Origin: CABMGO01 sp964408125
Lineage (GTDB): Archaea > Nanobdellota > Nanobdellia > Pacearchaeales > GW2011-AR1
DNA: 8,431 nucleotides
Assembly: GCA_964408125.1 (NCBI GenBank)
Contig: CAYOYC010000026.1
Location: 1 to 8,431 of the forward strand
Direction: 5' to 3'
Shown: in pieces, positions 1 to 5,662 of the stretch
How the letters are laid out: the number at the start of each line of letters is the position of its first letter
Numbering within the stretch: position 1 is the first letter of the stretch
Notes under the pieces: model-generated
The model's database searches: none
What the model was told of the DNA's origin: nothing
The model's input: only the letters and a program-made list of their open reading frames with translations
Position numbers and translations under genes: made by a program

Positions 1-170
1 TGCGAAGCACTAAGGGGGGCTTCCGTTCGTTTTTCGTTTCGTAGCGAGGGGGCAAATTGCAACTAATCTGTGTTATGTATCCTGACTTCGATTTTTCCTC
101 TATGAACGGCAGTGAGTGAGAGCTGAAAAATCAGAATGGAAGGTCGAGCGTGTTCAAATAGATAGCGAGA

Positions 171-205
171 AGTTTTTCTTAGACAAATATTCAAAAAGAA
201 AAATT
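171..205. other. AT-rich inverted repeat (possible hairpin)
   Basis: TTTTTCTT at 173-180 is perfectly complementary to AAGAAAAA at 196-203, and the stem extends two more pairs (one G-T) to 171 and 205 around a 15-nt loop. The stem has almost no G-C pairs, so it would be weak as RNA. It could be chance in AT-rich DNA or part of a termination region. Confidence 0.25.
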
Positions 206-253
206 AGACATAATAGAGTTTAGATGTAGTTTGCCATTATAGCCCGTATAAAC

Positions 254-274
254 CCTGAATTTGGCACTTTCAGG
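254..274. other. Short inverted repeat just past the toxin gene
   Basis: CCTGAA (254-259) and TTCAGG (269-274) form a 6-bp stem with a 9-nt loop, beginning 16 nt beyond the toxin stop codon in the direction of transcription. No T-tract follows on the minus strand, so I do not call a terminator. It may only be a 3'-end structure or chance. Confidence 0.25.
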
Positions 275-290
275 TTGGCGACCTTGAAGA

Positions 291-635
291 TTATTCGAGA
301 CCGAGACTTATTTTTATAGCATTATCTACCTTATGCATGGTAAAGTTATCAAGCGACCCTATTTTTTTAATAATTCTTTTTTTGTCTATTGTTTTTACCT
401 GGCTTAAGAGAATAATGGAATCTTTTTTTAGTCCCGCAAAAGAGCCGATAAAAACATTTGTAGGATATTCTTTTTTTAACATATTAGAGGTTAGTGGTGC
501 AACAATAGTAGTCGTGCTGTATTTATTTCCAATATCATTTTGAATTATTAAAAGAGGCCTAACTCCCCCCTGTTCACTGCCCATTACTGGTTCTAGATTT
601 CCCCAGAAAATATCTCCTCTTTTAATCTCTACCAT
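291..635 (-). CDS. mazF: MazF/PemK-family endoribonuclease toxin
   Basis: This is the toxin of a type II toxin-antitoxin pair. MazF-family proteins are small cytoplasmic ribonucleases that cut mRNA or other RNA at short sequence motifs when the antitoxin is lost. The 114-residue length is normal for the family, and the protein is collinear with it end to end. It opens with RGDIFWGNL (6-14), then has the signature GSEQGGVRPLLIIQND (19-34) and APLTS (46-50), and closes with the usual KKIGSLDNF...KISLGL tail. By alignment from memory with Bacillus MazF, Arg26 and Thr49 correspond to the catalytic Arg25 and Thr48, so the toxin looks intact. The ATG at 633-635 lies inside the last codons of the antitoxin gene (7-nt overlap), so translation is probably coupled. 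Cleavage specificity cannot be read from the sequence. Confidence 0.95.
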   Translation of the reverse strand: MVEIKRGDIFWGNLEPVMGSEQGGVRPLLIIQNDIGNKYSTTTIVAPLTSNMLKKEYPTNVFIGSFAGLKKDSIILLSQVKTIDKKRIIKKIGSLDNFTMHKVDNAIKISLGLE

Positions 636-868
636 TTTTCATTCTTATCTAAACCATCCATCAAGGTTCCTTCCCATTCTTTTGCGATTCTCAAACTTTC
701 TTCTGCCATCTCCTTATATCCCTCTATAAGCAGCGATTCCTGCCTTCTTTTTTGAAGTTCTGCAATTTTCAACAAGTTTACTATAACTTCTTCGTATGTT
801 TCTCTATTGGTTTTTATTCTATCTAGGGCAATTTTTACATTCTCGTTAAGTTGTATCGTTGTTATCAT
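629..868 (-). CDS. Antitoxin of the MazF toxin (small ribbon-helix-helix-like protein)
   Basis: This 79-residue protein lies directly upstream of the MazF gene and overlaps it by 7 nt, the position expected of the cognate antitoxin. The N-terminal part, TTIQLNENVKIALDRIK (3-19) followed by TYEEVIVNLL (24-33), has the short strand-helix-helix look of archaeal antitoxins of the DUF7557 / ribbon-helix-helix type and should bind DNA. The C-terminal part (about 45-79) is helical, acidic and ends in EWEGTLMDGLDKNEKW, the sort of tail that wraps around MazF and blocks its RNA site. It does not resemble the AbrB-fold MazE of Escherichia coli. The start is supported by a TATA-like box centred 25-26 nt upstream, which implies a leaderless mRNA. 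The pairing is inferred from position and the family match is from memory. Confidence 0.85.
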   Translation of the reverse strand: MITTIQLNENVKIALDRIKTNRETYEEVIVNLLKIAELQKRRQESLLIEGYKEMAEESLRIAKEWEGTLMDGLDKNEKW

Positions 869-870
869 CT

Positions 871-891
871 AACTATAGACAGACTATAGTT
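871..891 (-). promoter_or_regulatory. Perfect inverted repeat, likely antitoxin operator
   Basis: AACTATAG (871-878) and CTATAGTT (884-891) are exact inverted copies separated by 5 nt. The repeat sits between the antitoxin TATA-like box and its ATG (868), overlapping the edge of the box. A DNA-binding antitoxin dimer bound here would block transcription initiation, giving the standard conditional autoregulation of toxin-antitoxin operons. The repeat is seen directly; the operator role is inferred. Confidence 0.6.
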
Positions 892-898
892 TATAAAC
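889..898 (-). promoter_or_regulatory. TATA box of the antitoxin-toxin operon
   Basis: The palindrome GTTTATAAAC is centred 25-26 nt before the antitoxin ATG. That is the spacing between an archaeal TATA box and its transcription start, so the mRNA probably begins at the ATG itself. No Shine-Dalgarno sequence precedes the ATG, which agrees with this. Confidence 0.65.
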
Positions 899-923
899 AT
901 TTGTGCTAATTTTAAAATTACAA

Positions 924-937
924 TATATATATTTAAA
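924..937 (+). promoter_or_regulatory. TATA box of the xerA-topA operon
   Basis: A run of alternating T and A ending in TATATTTAAA (928-937) is centred about 27 nt before the xerA ATG (959). No ribosome binding site is visible, so a leaderless transcript is likely. The neighbouring antitoxin promoter fires the other way, making 869-958 a compact divergent promoter region. Confidence 0.55.
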
Positions 938-958
938 CATATATTTTATAGCATATAA

Positions 959-1819
959 ATGAGTTACGTTCCTATAAACGTAGAATATTCTGTAAGGCGA
1001 GAATTAGAGCGTAGAAAGATGAGTCCAAGAACAATAGAAACTTATTCTAATTGTATAAGAAAATTTCTAGAATTTACAAATAAAACTATTGATCAAATTA
1101 ACAAAAAAGACGCATTAGATTTTTTAAATTACCTTCAAGAAAAGAATTATGCAGGAAGTAGCCTGAATGTTTATCATATGGCTATTAGATTTCTTATGGA
1201 AGATATTTTGAGAAAAAATATAAGATTAAATATAAAGTATTCCAAACGACCATTAAAATTGCCCGAAGTTTTAACAAAAGAAGAAACTGTGCAAGTTATT
1301 GAAGCCATAAGAAATCCTAAACATAAGTTAATGATTTCTCTTTTGTACGGCGCTGGCCTTAGGGTAAGTGAATTACTGGATTTGAAAGTTAAAGAGATTA
1401 ATTTTGAAAACAAATATGGTTTTATTAGACACGGAAAGGGCAATAAGGATAGAGTATTCATTTTACCAGATAGTATTCTGTTGCAATTACACGAATTAGT
1501 TAGGTTTGAAAATTTGTCTGATGAAGATTGCTTATTTCTAACAAACAGAAGAGAAATATATTCGCCAAGAAGTATCGCCGAAATAATAAAGCAGTCTTGT
1601 AAAAGTGTTGGGATTAAAAGAAGAATTCATCCGCATACTATGCGCCATTCTTTTGCAACTCATTTAATCCAAAATGGAAATTCTGTGAATGAAGTGCAAT
1701 CTCTGCTTGGGCACAAAAGCCCAGAAACTACTATGGTTTATGTTCATTTAGCTTCTCCTAAAATGTTAAATATAAAAAGCCCACTGGATAGCTTAGGTTA
1801 TGCCAAAGAAAAAGATTAA
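959..1819 (+). CDS. xerA: Tyrosine site-specific recombinase XerA
   Basis: This is a 286-residue tyrosine recombinase of the archaeal XerA type, which resolves chromosome dimers at a dif site by cutting and rejoining DNA through a 3'-phosphotyrosine. The N-terminal SAM-like core-binding domain covers about 5-90 (note SPRTIETYSNCIRKFLEF, 22-39). The catalytic domain follows from about 100. All six active-site residues can be placed: Arg135 in GAGLRVSELL, Lys160 in RHGKGNKDR, His226 and Arg229 in HTMRHSFATH, His252 in LLGHKSPETT, and the nucleophile Tyr261. Full length and an intact site indicate a working enzyme. The 3' end overlaps topA by 20 nt. A housekeeping role is more likely than a mobile-element integrase because the neighbour is topA and no att-like repeats or phage genes are seen. 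Confidence 0.93.
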   Translation: MSYVPINVEYSVRRELERRKMSPRTIETYSNCIRKFLEFTNKTIDQINKKDALDFLNYLQEKNYAGSSLNVYHMAIRFLMEDILRKNIRLNIKYSKRPLKLPEVLTKEETVQVIEAIRNPKHKLMISLLYGAGLRVSELLDLKVKEINFENKYGFIRHGKGNKDRVFILPDSILLQLHELVRFENLSDEDCLFLTNRREIYSPRSIAEIIKQSCKSVGIKRRIHPHTMRHSFATHLIQNGNSVNEVQSLLGHKSPETTMVYVHLASPKMLNIKSPLDSLGYAKEKD

Positions 1820-4103
1820 AGTAGATGTTGTAAAAGAAGAAATGGTTGCAAAACCAAAGAAGGCTCCTAAGGCTAAAATAGCTTTAAAGCCAGCCTCTGC
1901 AGTACGGTCTTCTAAAGAAAAAAAGATTACTTATGGGAATAATACGCTTATAATCTGCGAGAAACCTCAAGCTTCAGAAAAAATAGCCGCAGCGTTATCT
2001 AACGGAACGGATGAAAAGATAAAAGACAAAAATGGTGTTTCTTATTACCAATTTAATAGAGACGGAAAAAGTTTTTTAGTTGGTTGTGCGGTAGGTCATC
2101 TATTTGGAATAAAACAAACTGTAGCACGTGCAGAATTCCCAAGTTTCGAAGTTGCGTGGATGCCTAATTATGAATCTAAAACTGGCGCTTATACAAAAAA
2201 GTATTATGACGTATTAAAACATCTAGCTCAAGATTCTAATGAGATTATAGTGGCAACAGACTATGACGTGGAAGGAGAAGTTATTGGATGGAATGTAGTA
2301 CGTTTTATTTGTAAGAGACAAGATGCGAAAAGAATGAAATTCTCCTCTCTAACAAAAGATGAACTACAAGAATCTTGGGATCATTTACAGCCTAGTATAA
2401 ACTGGGGAGAGGCTTATGCCGGGGAGACAAGGCATTTTTTAGATTGGTTTTATGGCATTAATTTATCTAGGGGATTAATGAGGGCGCTTTCCTCTACAGG
2501 AAAATTTAGGATTATGTCTATCGGTAGGGTTCAGGGCCCTGCTTTAAATATTATATATGAAAAAGAAATGCAAATCAAAGATTTCAAACCGGAGCCCTAT
2601 TGGCAAGTTTTTCTTAGAGTTAAAGATTTGAATAAACAAAAATTAGAGGTAAAATTCCCAAAAGATTTGACAGACAAAAAAGAACTTGCTAGATTCAAAT
2701 ACCTAAAGGGACAGAAGGGTATTGTAAAAACAGAAGTTACAACTGAGCAAATTTCTACGCCAGCACCATTTGATTTGACAACTCTACAAACAGAATCATA
2801 TAGATTCTTGGGAATGACTCCTTCACAAACTTTAGCCACAGCTCAAGCTCTATATCTTGATGGAATTATTTCTTATCCTAGAACTTCTTCTCAACAATAT
2901 CCGGTAGGTATTGGATATGATAAGATTTTGAAGAAATTACAGAAATTCACAACTATGGTAAAATATGCTGTTAATCCGAAACCAACAGAGGGACCAAAAA
3001 CAGATCCGGCTCATCCGGCTATTTATCCAACTGGTGATCAGAAAGAAATGAATGAACAAGAGAAAAAGTTATACGATTTAATTGTGAAAAGATTTATTGC
3101 TTGTTTTTGCGCTCCCGCTATTACTGAGAATAAAAAGGTAACTGTAACTGTGAGCGGAATGGATTTCACGGCACGTGGATTGAAGATTGTGGAGAAAAAC
3201 TGGCTAAATGTTTATCCTAATTCGTATAAAGATGAGGATATTCCTACTATGAATGGTGAGGTTAATGTAGAGGAAATTAGAATTGAAGAAAAAATGACTA
3301 AGCCACCGCAAAGATATTCTGCGGCTTCACTTGTACGTGAACTAGAAAAAAGAGATCTTGGGACTAAAGCCACTCGTTCAAATATAGTTGAAACACTTTA
3401 CAGTAGGGGTTACATTAAAGAAAAAAGCATAGAGATAACTCCATTGGGAATAAAGGTAATTGAAACCCTGCAGAAATATTCTCCTGAAATTATAGACGAA
3501 GAGTTAACTAGAAAAATAGAAAAGGAAATGGAACAAATTTCTGAATCAAAGAGTGGTTGGTTGGAAAAAGAAAATAGTGTTATGGAAAAGGCAAAGGTCG
3601 GAATACGAAAGATAGCTAAAGGAATTCTTGCTAATTTAGAAAAAATAGGAATTGCTCTGGCTGAGGCTAATACTGAAGTCTATCAACAAGAAAGAGAGGC
3701 TAATACTTTGACCGAATGTCCTGTTTGCCATAAGGGGAAGTTGAGAATTATGTTTTCTAGGAAGACTAGGCGATCGTTTATTTCATGTGATGCTTATCCG
3801 GCTTGTAAAACTATTTTTTCTTTACCTCCAAATGGGATGATGAAACCGGCGAAGAAAAAAGCTACAAAAATCGTTGACGGCGAGGAAGAGGAGTGTGAGG
3901 AGTGTGAACTCTGCCAAGAATGTGGATTCCCAATGATGCTTGCTTTAAGAAGAGGTAAACGACCGTGGAAATTCTGTTTTAATCCGAAATGTAAGACGAA
4001 CGAAGCTTGGGCGAAAAAACGTGAAGAATACATGAAACAAAAAGAAGAAGATGCAAAACCTGGAGAAGATGGATTGCCGAAAGAGGAAGATACGGCACAA
4101 TAA
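1800..4103 (+). CDS. topA: DNA topoisomerase I (type IA), archaeal
   Basis: This 767-residue enzyme relaxes negatively supercoiled DNA by passing a strand through a 5'-phosphotyrosine break. A Lys-rich tail (1-45) precedes the Toprim domain, with TLIICEKPQASEKIA (49-63, Glu54) and the metal site ATDYDVEGE (Asp154, Asp156, Glu158). The nucleophile is Tyr359 in ISYPRTSS. HPAIYPT (405-411) and GTKATRSNIVE (521-531) are further family motifs. The C-terminus has one zinc finger from Cys640/Cys643 and Cys663/Cys669, and another from Cys705/Cys708 and Cys726/Cys731, with extra cysteines at 699 and 702, then an acidic Lys/Glu tail. The ATG overlaps xerA by 20 nt and has no strong Shine-Dalgarno. An in-frame ATG at codon 15 would remove the overlap and is a possible alternative start. 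No reverse-gyrase helicase part is present. Confidence 0.96.
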   Translation: MPKKKIKVDVVKEEMVAKPKKAPKAKIALKPASAVRSSKEKKITYGNNTLIICEKPQASEKIAAALSNGTDEKIKDKNGVSYYQFNRDGKSFLVGCAVGHLFGIKQTVARAEFPSFEVAWMPNYESKTGAYTKKYYDVLKHLAQDSNEIIVATDYDVEGEVIGWNVVRFICKRQDAKRMKFSSLTKDELQESWDHLQPSINWGEAYAGETRHFLDWFYGINLSRGLMRALSSTGKFRIMSIGRVQGPALNIIYEKEMQIKDFKPEPYWQVFLRVKDLNKQKLEVKFPKDLTDKKELARFKYLKGQKGIVKTEVTTEQISTPAPFDLTTLQTESYRFLGMTPSQTLATAQALYLDGIISYPRTSSQQYPVGIGYDKILKKLQKFTTMVKYAVNPKPTEGPKTDPAHPAIYPTGDQKEMNEQEKKLYDLIVKRFIACFCAPAITENKKVTVTVSGMDFTARGLKIVEKNWLNVYPNSYKDEDIPTMNGEVNVEEIRIEEKMTKPPQRYSAASLVRELEKRDLGTKATRSNIVETLYSRGYIKEKSIEITPLGIKVIETLQKYSPEIIDEELTRKIEKEMEQISESKSGWLEKENSVMEKAKVGIRKIAKGILANLEKIGIALAEANTEVYQQEREANTLTECPVCHKGKLRIMFSRKTRRSFISCDAYPACKTIFSLPPNGMMKPAKKKATKIVDGEEEECEECELCQECGFPMMLALRRGKRPWKFCFNPKCKTNEAWAKKREEYMKQKEEDAKPGEDGLPKEEDTAQ

Positions 4104-4114
4104 TTTTTATAAAC
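4104..4114 (+). promoter_or_regulatory. TATA box of the 75-aa gene
   Basis: TTTTTATAAAC begins immediately after the topA stop codon, and its core TTATAAA (4107-4113) is centred 25 nt before the ATG at 4135. The following A/T-rich spacer, with a T6 run at 4121-4126, could also help end the topA transcript. This box is the main reason to treat the next small ORF as a real gene. Confidence 0.55.
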
Positions 4115-4134
4115 CCTTAATTTTTTAGTAGTAT

Positions 4135-4362
4135 ATGAAAGATTTACGAACCACTATAAAAGAAGATTTTCAATTTTATCATGCTACTCCTGAAACTGTC
4201 GAATTCTATAAAAGAAGAGAGATGGTGCTTGCCACACCTACGCCTAGTGCTGGTATATTTGAAAAAATGGGCTGCTCTATTAGAAGATTTTTTATAAACT
4301 TAAGACCCACTGAGTATTATTATGATAGAGATTTACAAAGAAGATTAGCTACTTGTTATTAA
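4135..4362 (+). CDS. Hypothetical 75-residue protein
   Basis: I do not recognise this protein. It is basic, rich in Arg, Tyr and Phe, and appears soluble, with no signal peptide or membrane segment. Visible pieces are a helical start (about 3-30, ending FYKRREMVLA), a Pro/Thr turn (TPTPSAG, 34-40), and a basic segment IRRFFINLRPTEYYYDRDLQRR (48-69). Two cysteines, 47 and 74, do not form a zinc motif. Support for its being real comes from position: it fills the gap between topA and the converging glycosyltransferase gene, has a TATA-like box at leaderless spacing, and its stop codon interlocks with that of the glycosyltransferase. It could be a lineage-specific nucleic-acid-binding protein given its charge, but that is a guess. 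Confidence 0.6.
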   Translation: MKDLRTTIKEDFQFYHATPETVEFYKRREMVLATPTPSAGIFEKMGCSIRRFFINLRPTEYYYDRDLQRRLATCY

Positions 4363-5069
4363 ATCCAATATCTAAACATCTTTTTAAGATAGTAGCTTAT
4401 ATTTCCTATAGTACGAGTGATAGCATATGCAACTATAATATCCCAAATCATTCTGATTCGATAATAACTACCCATCCAGAAGCCATGTTTTATTTCTTTT
4501 TTCAAAAAATCATATTTGAGCAAGCGATAACCCCATTTACCATCATAACGATGAATATAGAAACTTAAACCTATTTCAATTCTGAATCTTTTTTTGTAAA
4601 TATTTGGTAACTTATTCCATTTATTTATTTTTATGGCCCTTAATCCAGAAATAAAGAATGAATTTGACAACCATTTGCTATTTTTAAGACAATTTCTATT
4701 AAATTCGTTGTCACTAATGCCTATATACATATCATAATTTTCTTTAACCACTGGGATGATTACTTTATCAAAAATCCTCTTGCTAAGATAAGTATAGTCT
4801 CCGTCACAAAATAAAATTACAGGATATTTTGCTGTTTTTGAACCCTTTTCCATCGACCCCCCTTTGCCTAAATTTTTAGAATTCGTTATGGTTATTACTC
4901 CATTTACCTTACTAAGAACAATTGCGGTTTTATCAGTACTACAATCATTTACAATAATTATTTCTCCAACATATTTACACTTTTTAAGTTCCCTGACTAC
5001 GTAGGAAATTGTTTTTGCTTCATTAAAAACAGGAATTACTACAGATACTTTTTCTGATGATTGGACCAT
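4359..5069 (-). CDS. GT2-family glycosyltransferase
   Basis: This is a GT-A fold glycosyltransferase, predicted to move a sugar from a nucleotide-sugar to a lipid-phosphate or other acceptor on the cytoplasmic face of the membrane. The nucleotide-binding start is VSVVIPVFNEAKTI (8-21), followed by IIIVNDCSTDKT (37-48) and NLGKGGSMEKG (66-76). The metal-binding DxD is Asp89-Gly-Asp91 in LFCDGDY. SGLRAIK (140-146) with RIEIGLSFYI (162-171) resembles the acceptor region of dolichol-phosphate-mannose and glucosyl-3-phosphoglycerate synthase-like GT2 enzymes. At 236 residues it is a minimal catalytic domain. A hydrophobic stretch near the end (about 207-228) could attach it to the membrane. The start overlaps the DedA gene by 31 nt and no nearby in-frame Met offers an alternative. 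The exact sugar and acceptor are unknown. Confidence 0.85.
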   Translation of the reverse strand: MVQSSEKVSVVIPVFNEAKTISYVVRELKKCKYVGEIIIVNDCSTDKTAIVLSKVNGVITITNSKNLGKGGSMEKGSKTAKYPVILFCDGDYTYLSKRIFDKVIIPVVKENYDMYIGISDNEFNRNCLKNSKWLSNSFFISGLRAIKINKWNKLPNIYKKRFRIEIGLSFYIHRYDGKWGYRLLKYDFLKKEIKHGFWMGSYYRIRMIWDIIVAYAITRTIGNISYYLKKMFRYWI

Positions 5070-5626
5070 ATCTTCTGAATAACTTTATTTAATAATACTG
5101 CAATAATAATTGCTAATAATAAAACTCCGACTATTTTTCTGGTTGTGTCGAAATATCCTGCAAATTCTTTGAATCCGCCTCCGATTAACGTACCGATAAT
5201 AAATATAGGGAGAATGCCTATTATGGTGGGAATAATATTCCATCTTAAGAAGTCTGACTTTTTTATTCCAGAATGCCCTAAATAAATTATAGAAAGTATT
5301 CTTATCCCATAGACCATCTTTATCAGACTCATGAAAAAAATTGGTCTTTTTATAAAATTACTTTTTATAAAACTTGGAATTCTTCTTGCGGATAGGTATT
5401 TCTTAAGACATTTTATCTTGTAGATTAACTTGTTTTCCCCTATAAGAAACCAGCAAAAGTCTGCGAGATATACACCCAAAAAACAAAGAGTAAAGACAAG
5501 AAAGATGTTAAATGAGTATAGGACCGCCAGTGTGCTTACGGAAACAATTACCGTTTCTCCTAAAAAAATTGAGCCGAAAAAACTAATAAGATAGATGTAT
5601 TCAAAAACCAATAAGGTGAAGTCCAT
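5039..5626 (-). CDS. DedA/VTT-family membrane protein
   Basis: This 195-residue integral membrane protein belongs to the DedA (SNARE-associated/VTT) family, whose members flip or scavenge lipids such as undecaprenyl phosphate and phospholipids and support membrane proton homeostasis. Hydrophobic segments lie at about 5-22, 25-37, 40-63, 96-116, 130-150 and 165-184. Family landmarks are FFGSIFLGETVIVSVSTLA (16-34, with Glu24), the acidic LADFCWFLIGE (54-64, Asp56) and the KMVYGIRILSIIYLGHSG region (103-120). In the last one the usual R-x5-R pair reads Lys103...Arg109. It is the first gene of a two-gene unit, and its 3' end overlaps the glycosyltransferase gene. This fits recycling or flipping of the lipid carrier used by that enzyme, but the link is inferred from arrangement alone. 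Confidence 0.85.
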   Translation of the reverse strand: MDFTLLVFEYIYLISFFGSIFLGETVIVSVSTLAVLYSFNIFLVFTLCFLGVYLADFCWFLIGENKLIYKIKCLKKYLSARRIPSFIKSNFIKRPIFFMSLIKMVYGIRILSIIYLGHSGIKKSDFLRWNIIPTIIGILPIFIIGTLIGGGFKEFAGYFDTTRKIVGVLLLAIIIAVLLNKVIQKIWSNHQKKYL

Positions 5627-5646
5627 TTATCTTCTATATAAAATCA

Positions 5647-5656
5647 ATTTATAAAC
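5647..5656 (-). promoter_or_regulatory. TATA box of the DedA-glycosyltransferase operon
   Basis: On the minus strand the sequence GTTTATAAAT is centred 25-26 nt upstream of the DedA ATG at 5626. It lies just past the radB stop codon, so the membrane pair probably has its own leaderless promoter rather than relying only on read-through from radB. Confidence 0.55.
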
Positions 5657-5662
5657 GTGCTG

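Larger units (their letters stand above)
1..290. other. Non-coding stretch, G+C-rich at its left end
   Basis: I find no gene here. Frame 1 of the plus strand is open from the window edge to a TAA at 64-66, but the 21 codons resemble nothing I can name. The other frames are broken by frequent stops. The first ~60 bases are rich in G and C, with a G6 run at 14-19 and a G5 run at 48-52, while the rest of the window is AT-rich. Short self-complementary pieces occur: GAAGC (4-8) with GCTTC (19-23), and GATTTTTC (90-97) with GAAAAATC (125-132). These could belong to a structured RNA, a decayed element or a repeat family, but I recognise no RNA family and see no tRNA. Confidence 0.6.

Noticed and set aside
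1..66. Frame open from the window edge to a TAA at 64-66, possible C-terminus of an upstream gene
   Set aside because: Only 21 codons, composition is odd, and a second frame is also open nearby. There is not enough to call a partial gene.
240..290. Factor-independent terminator after mazF
   Set aside because: The 6-bp stem at 254-274 is not followed by a T-tract in the minus direction, so termination is not supported.
337..543. Plus-strand open frame of 68 codons
   Set aside because: It lies antisense within the well-supported mazF gene and has no promoter or recognisable protein.
1174..1461. Minus-strand open frame inside xerA
   Set aside because: It is an antisense shadow of conserved XerA catalytic-domain sequence.
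869..1819. XerA as integrase of a mobile element with att sites
   Set aside because: There is no tRNA gene, direct repeat or phage/plasmid gene nearby, and the protein and its topA partner fit a chromosomal XerA.
2597..2839. Minus-strand open frame inside topA
   Set aside because: It is an antisense shadow of topA with no start signal.
3794..4033. Minus-strand open frame with several His/Ser residues
   Set aside because: It is antisense to the zinc-finger region of topA; the Ser/His richness is the mirror of the Glu/Cys codons.
4353..4568. Plus-strand 71-codon frame downstream of the 75-aa gene
   Set aside because: It is almost wholly antisense to the glycosyltransferase C-terminus and has no promoter-like box or family resemblance.
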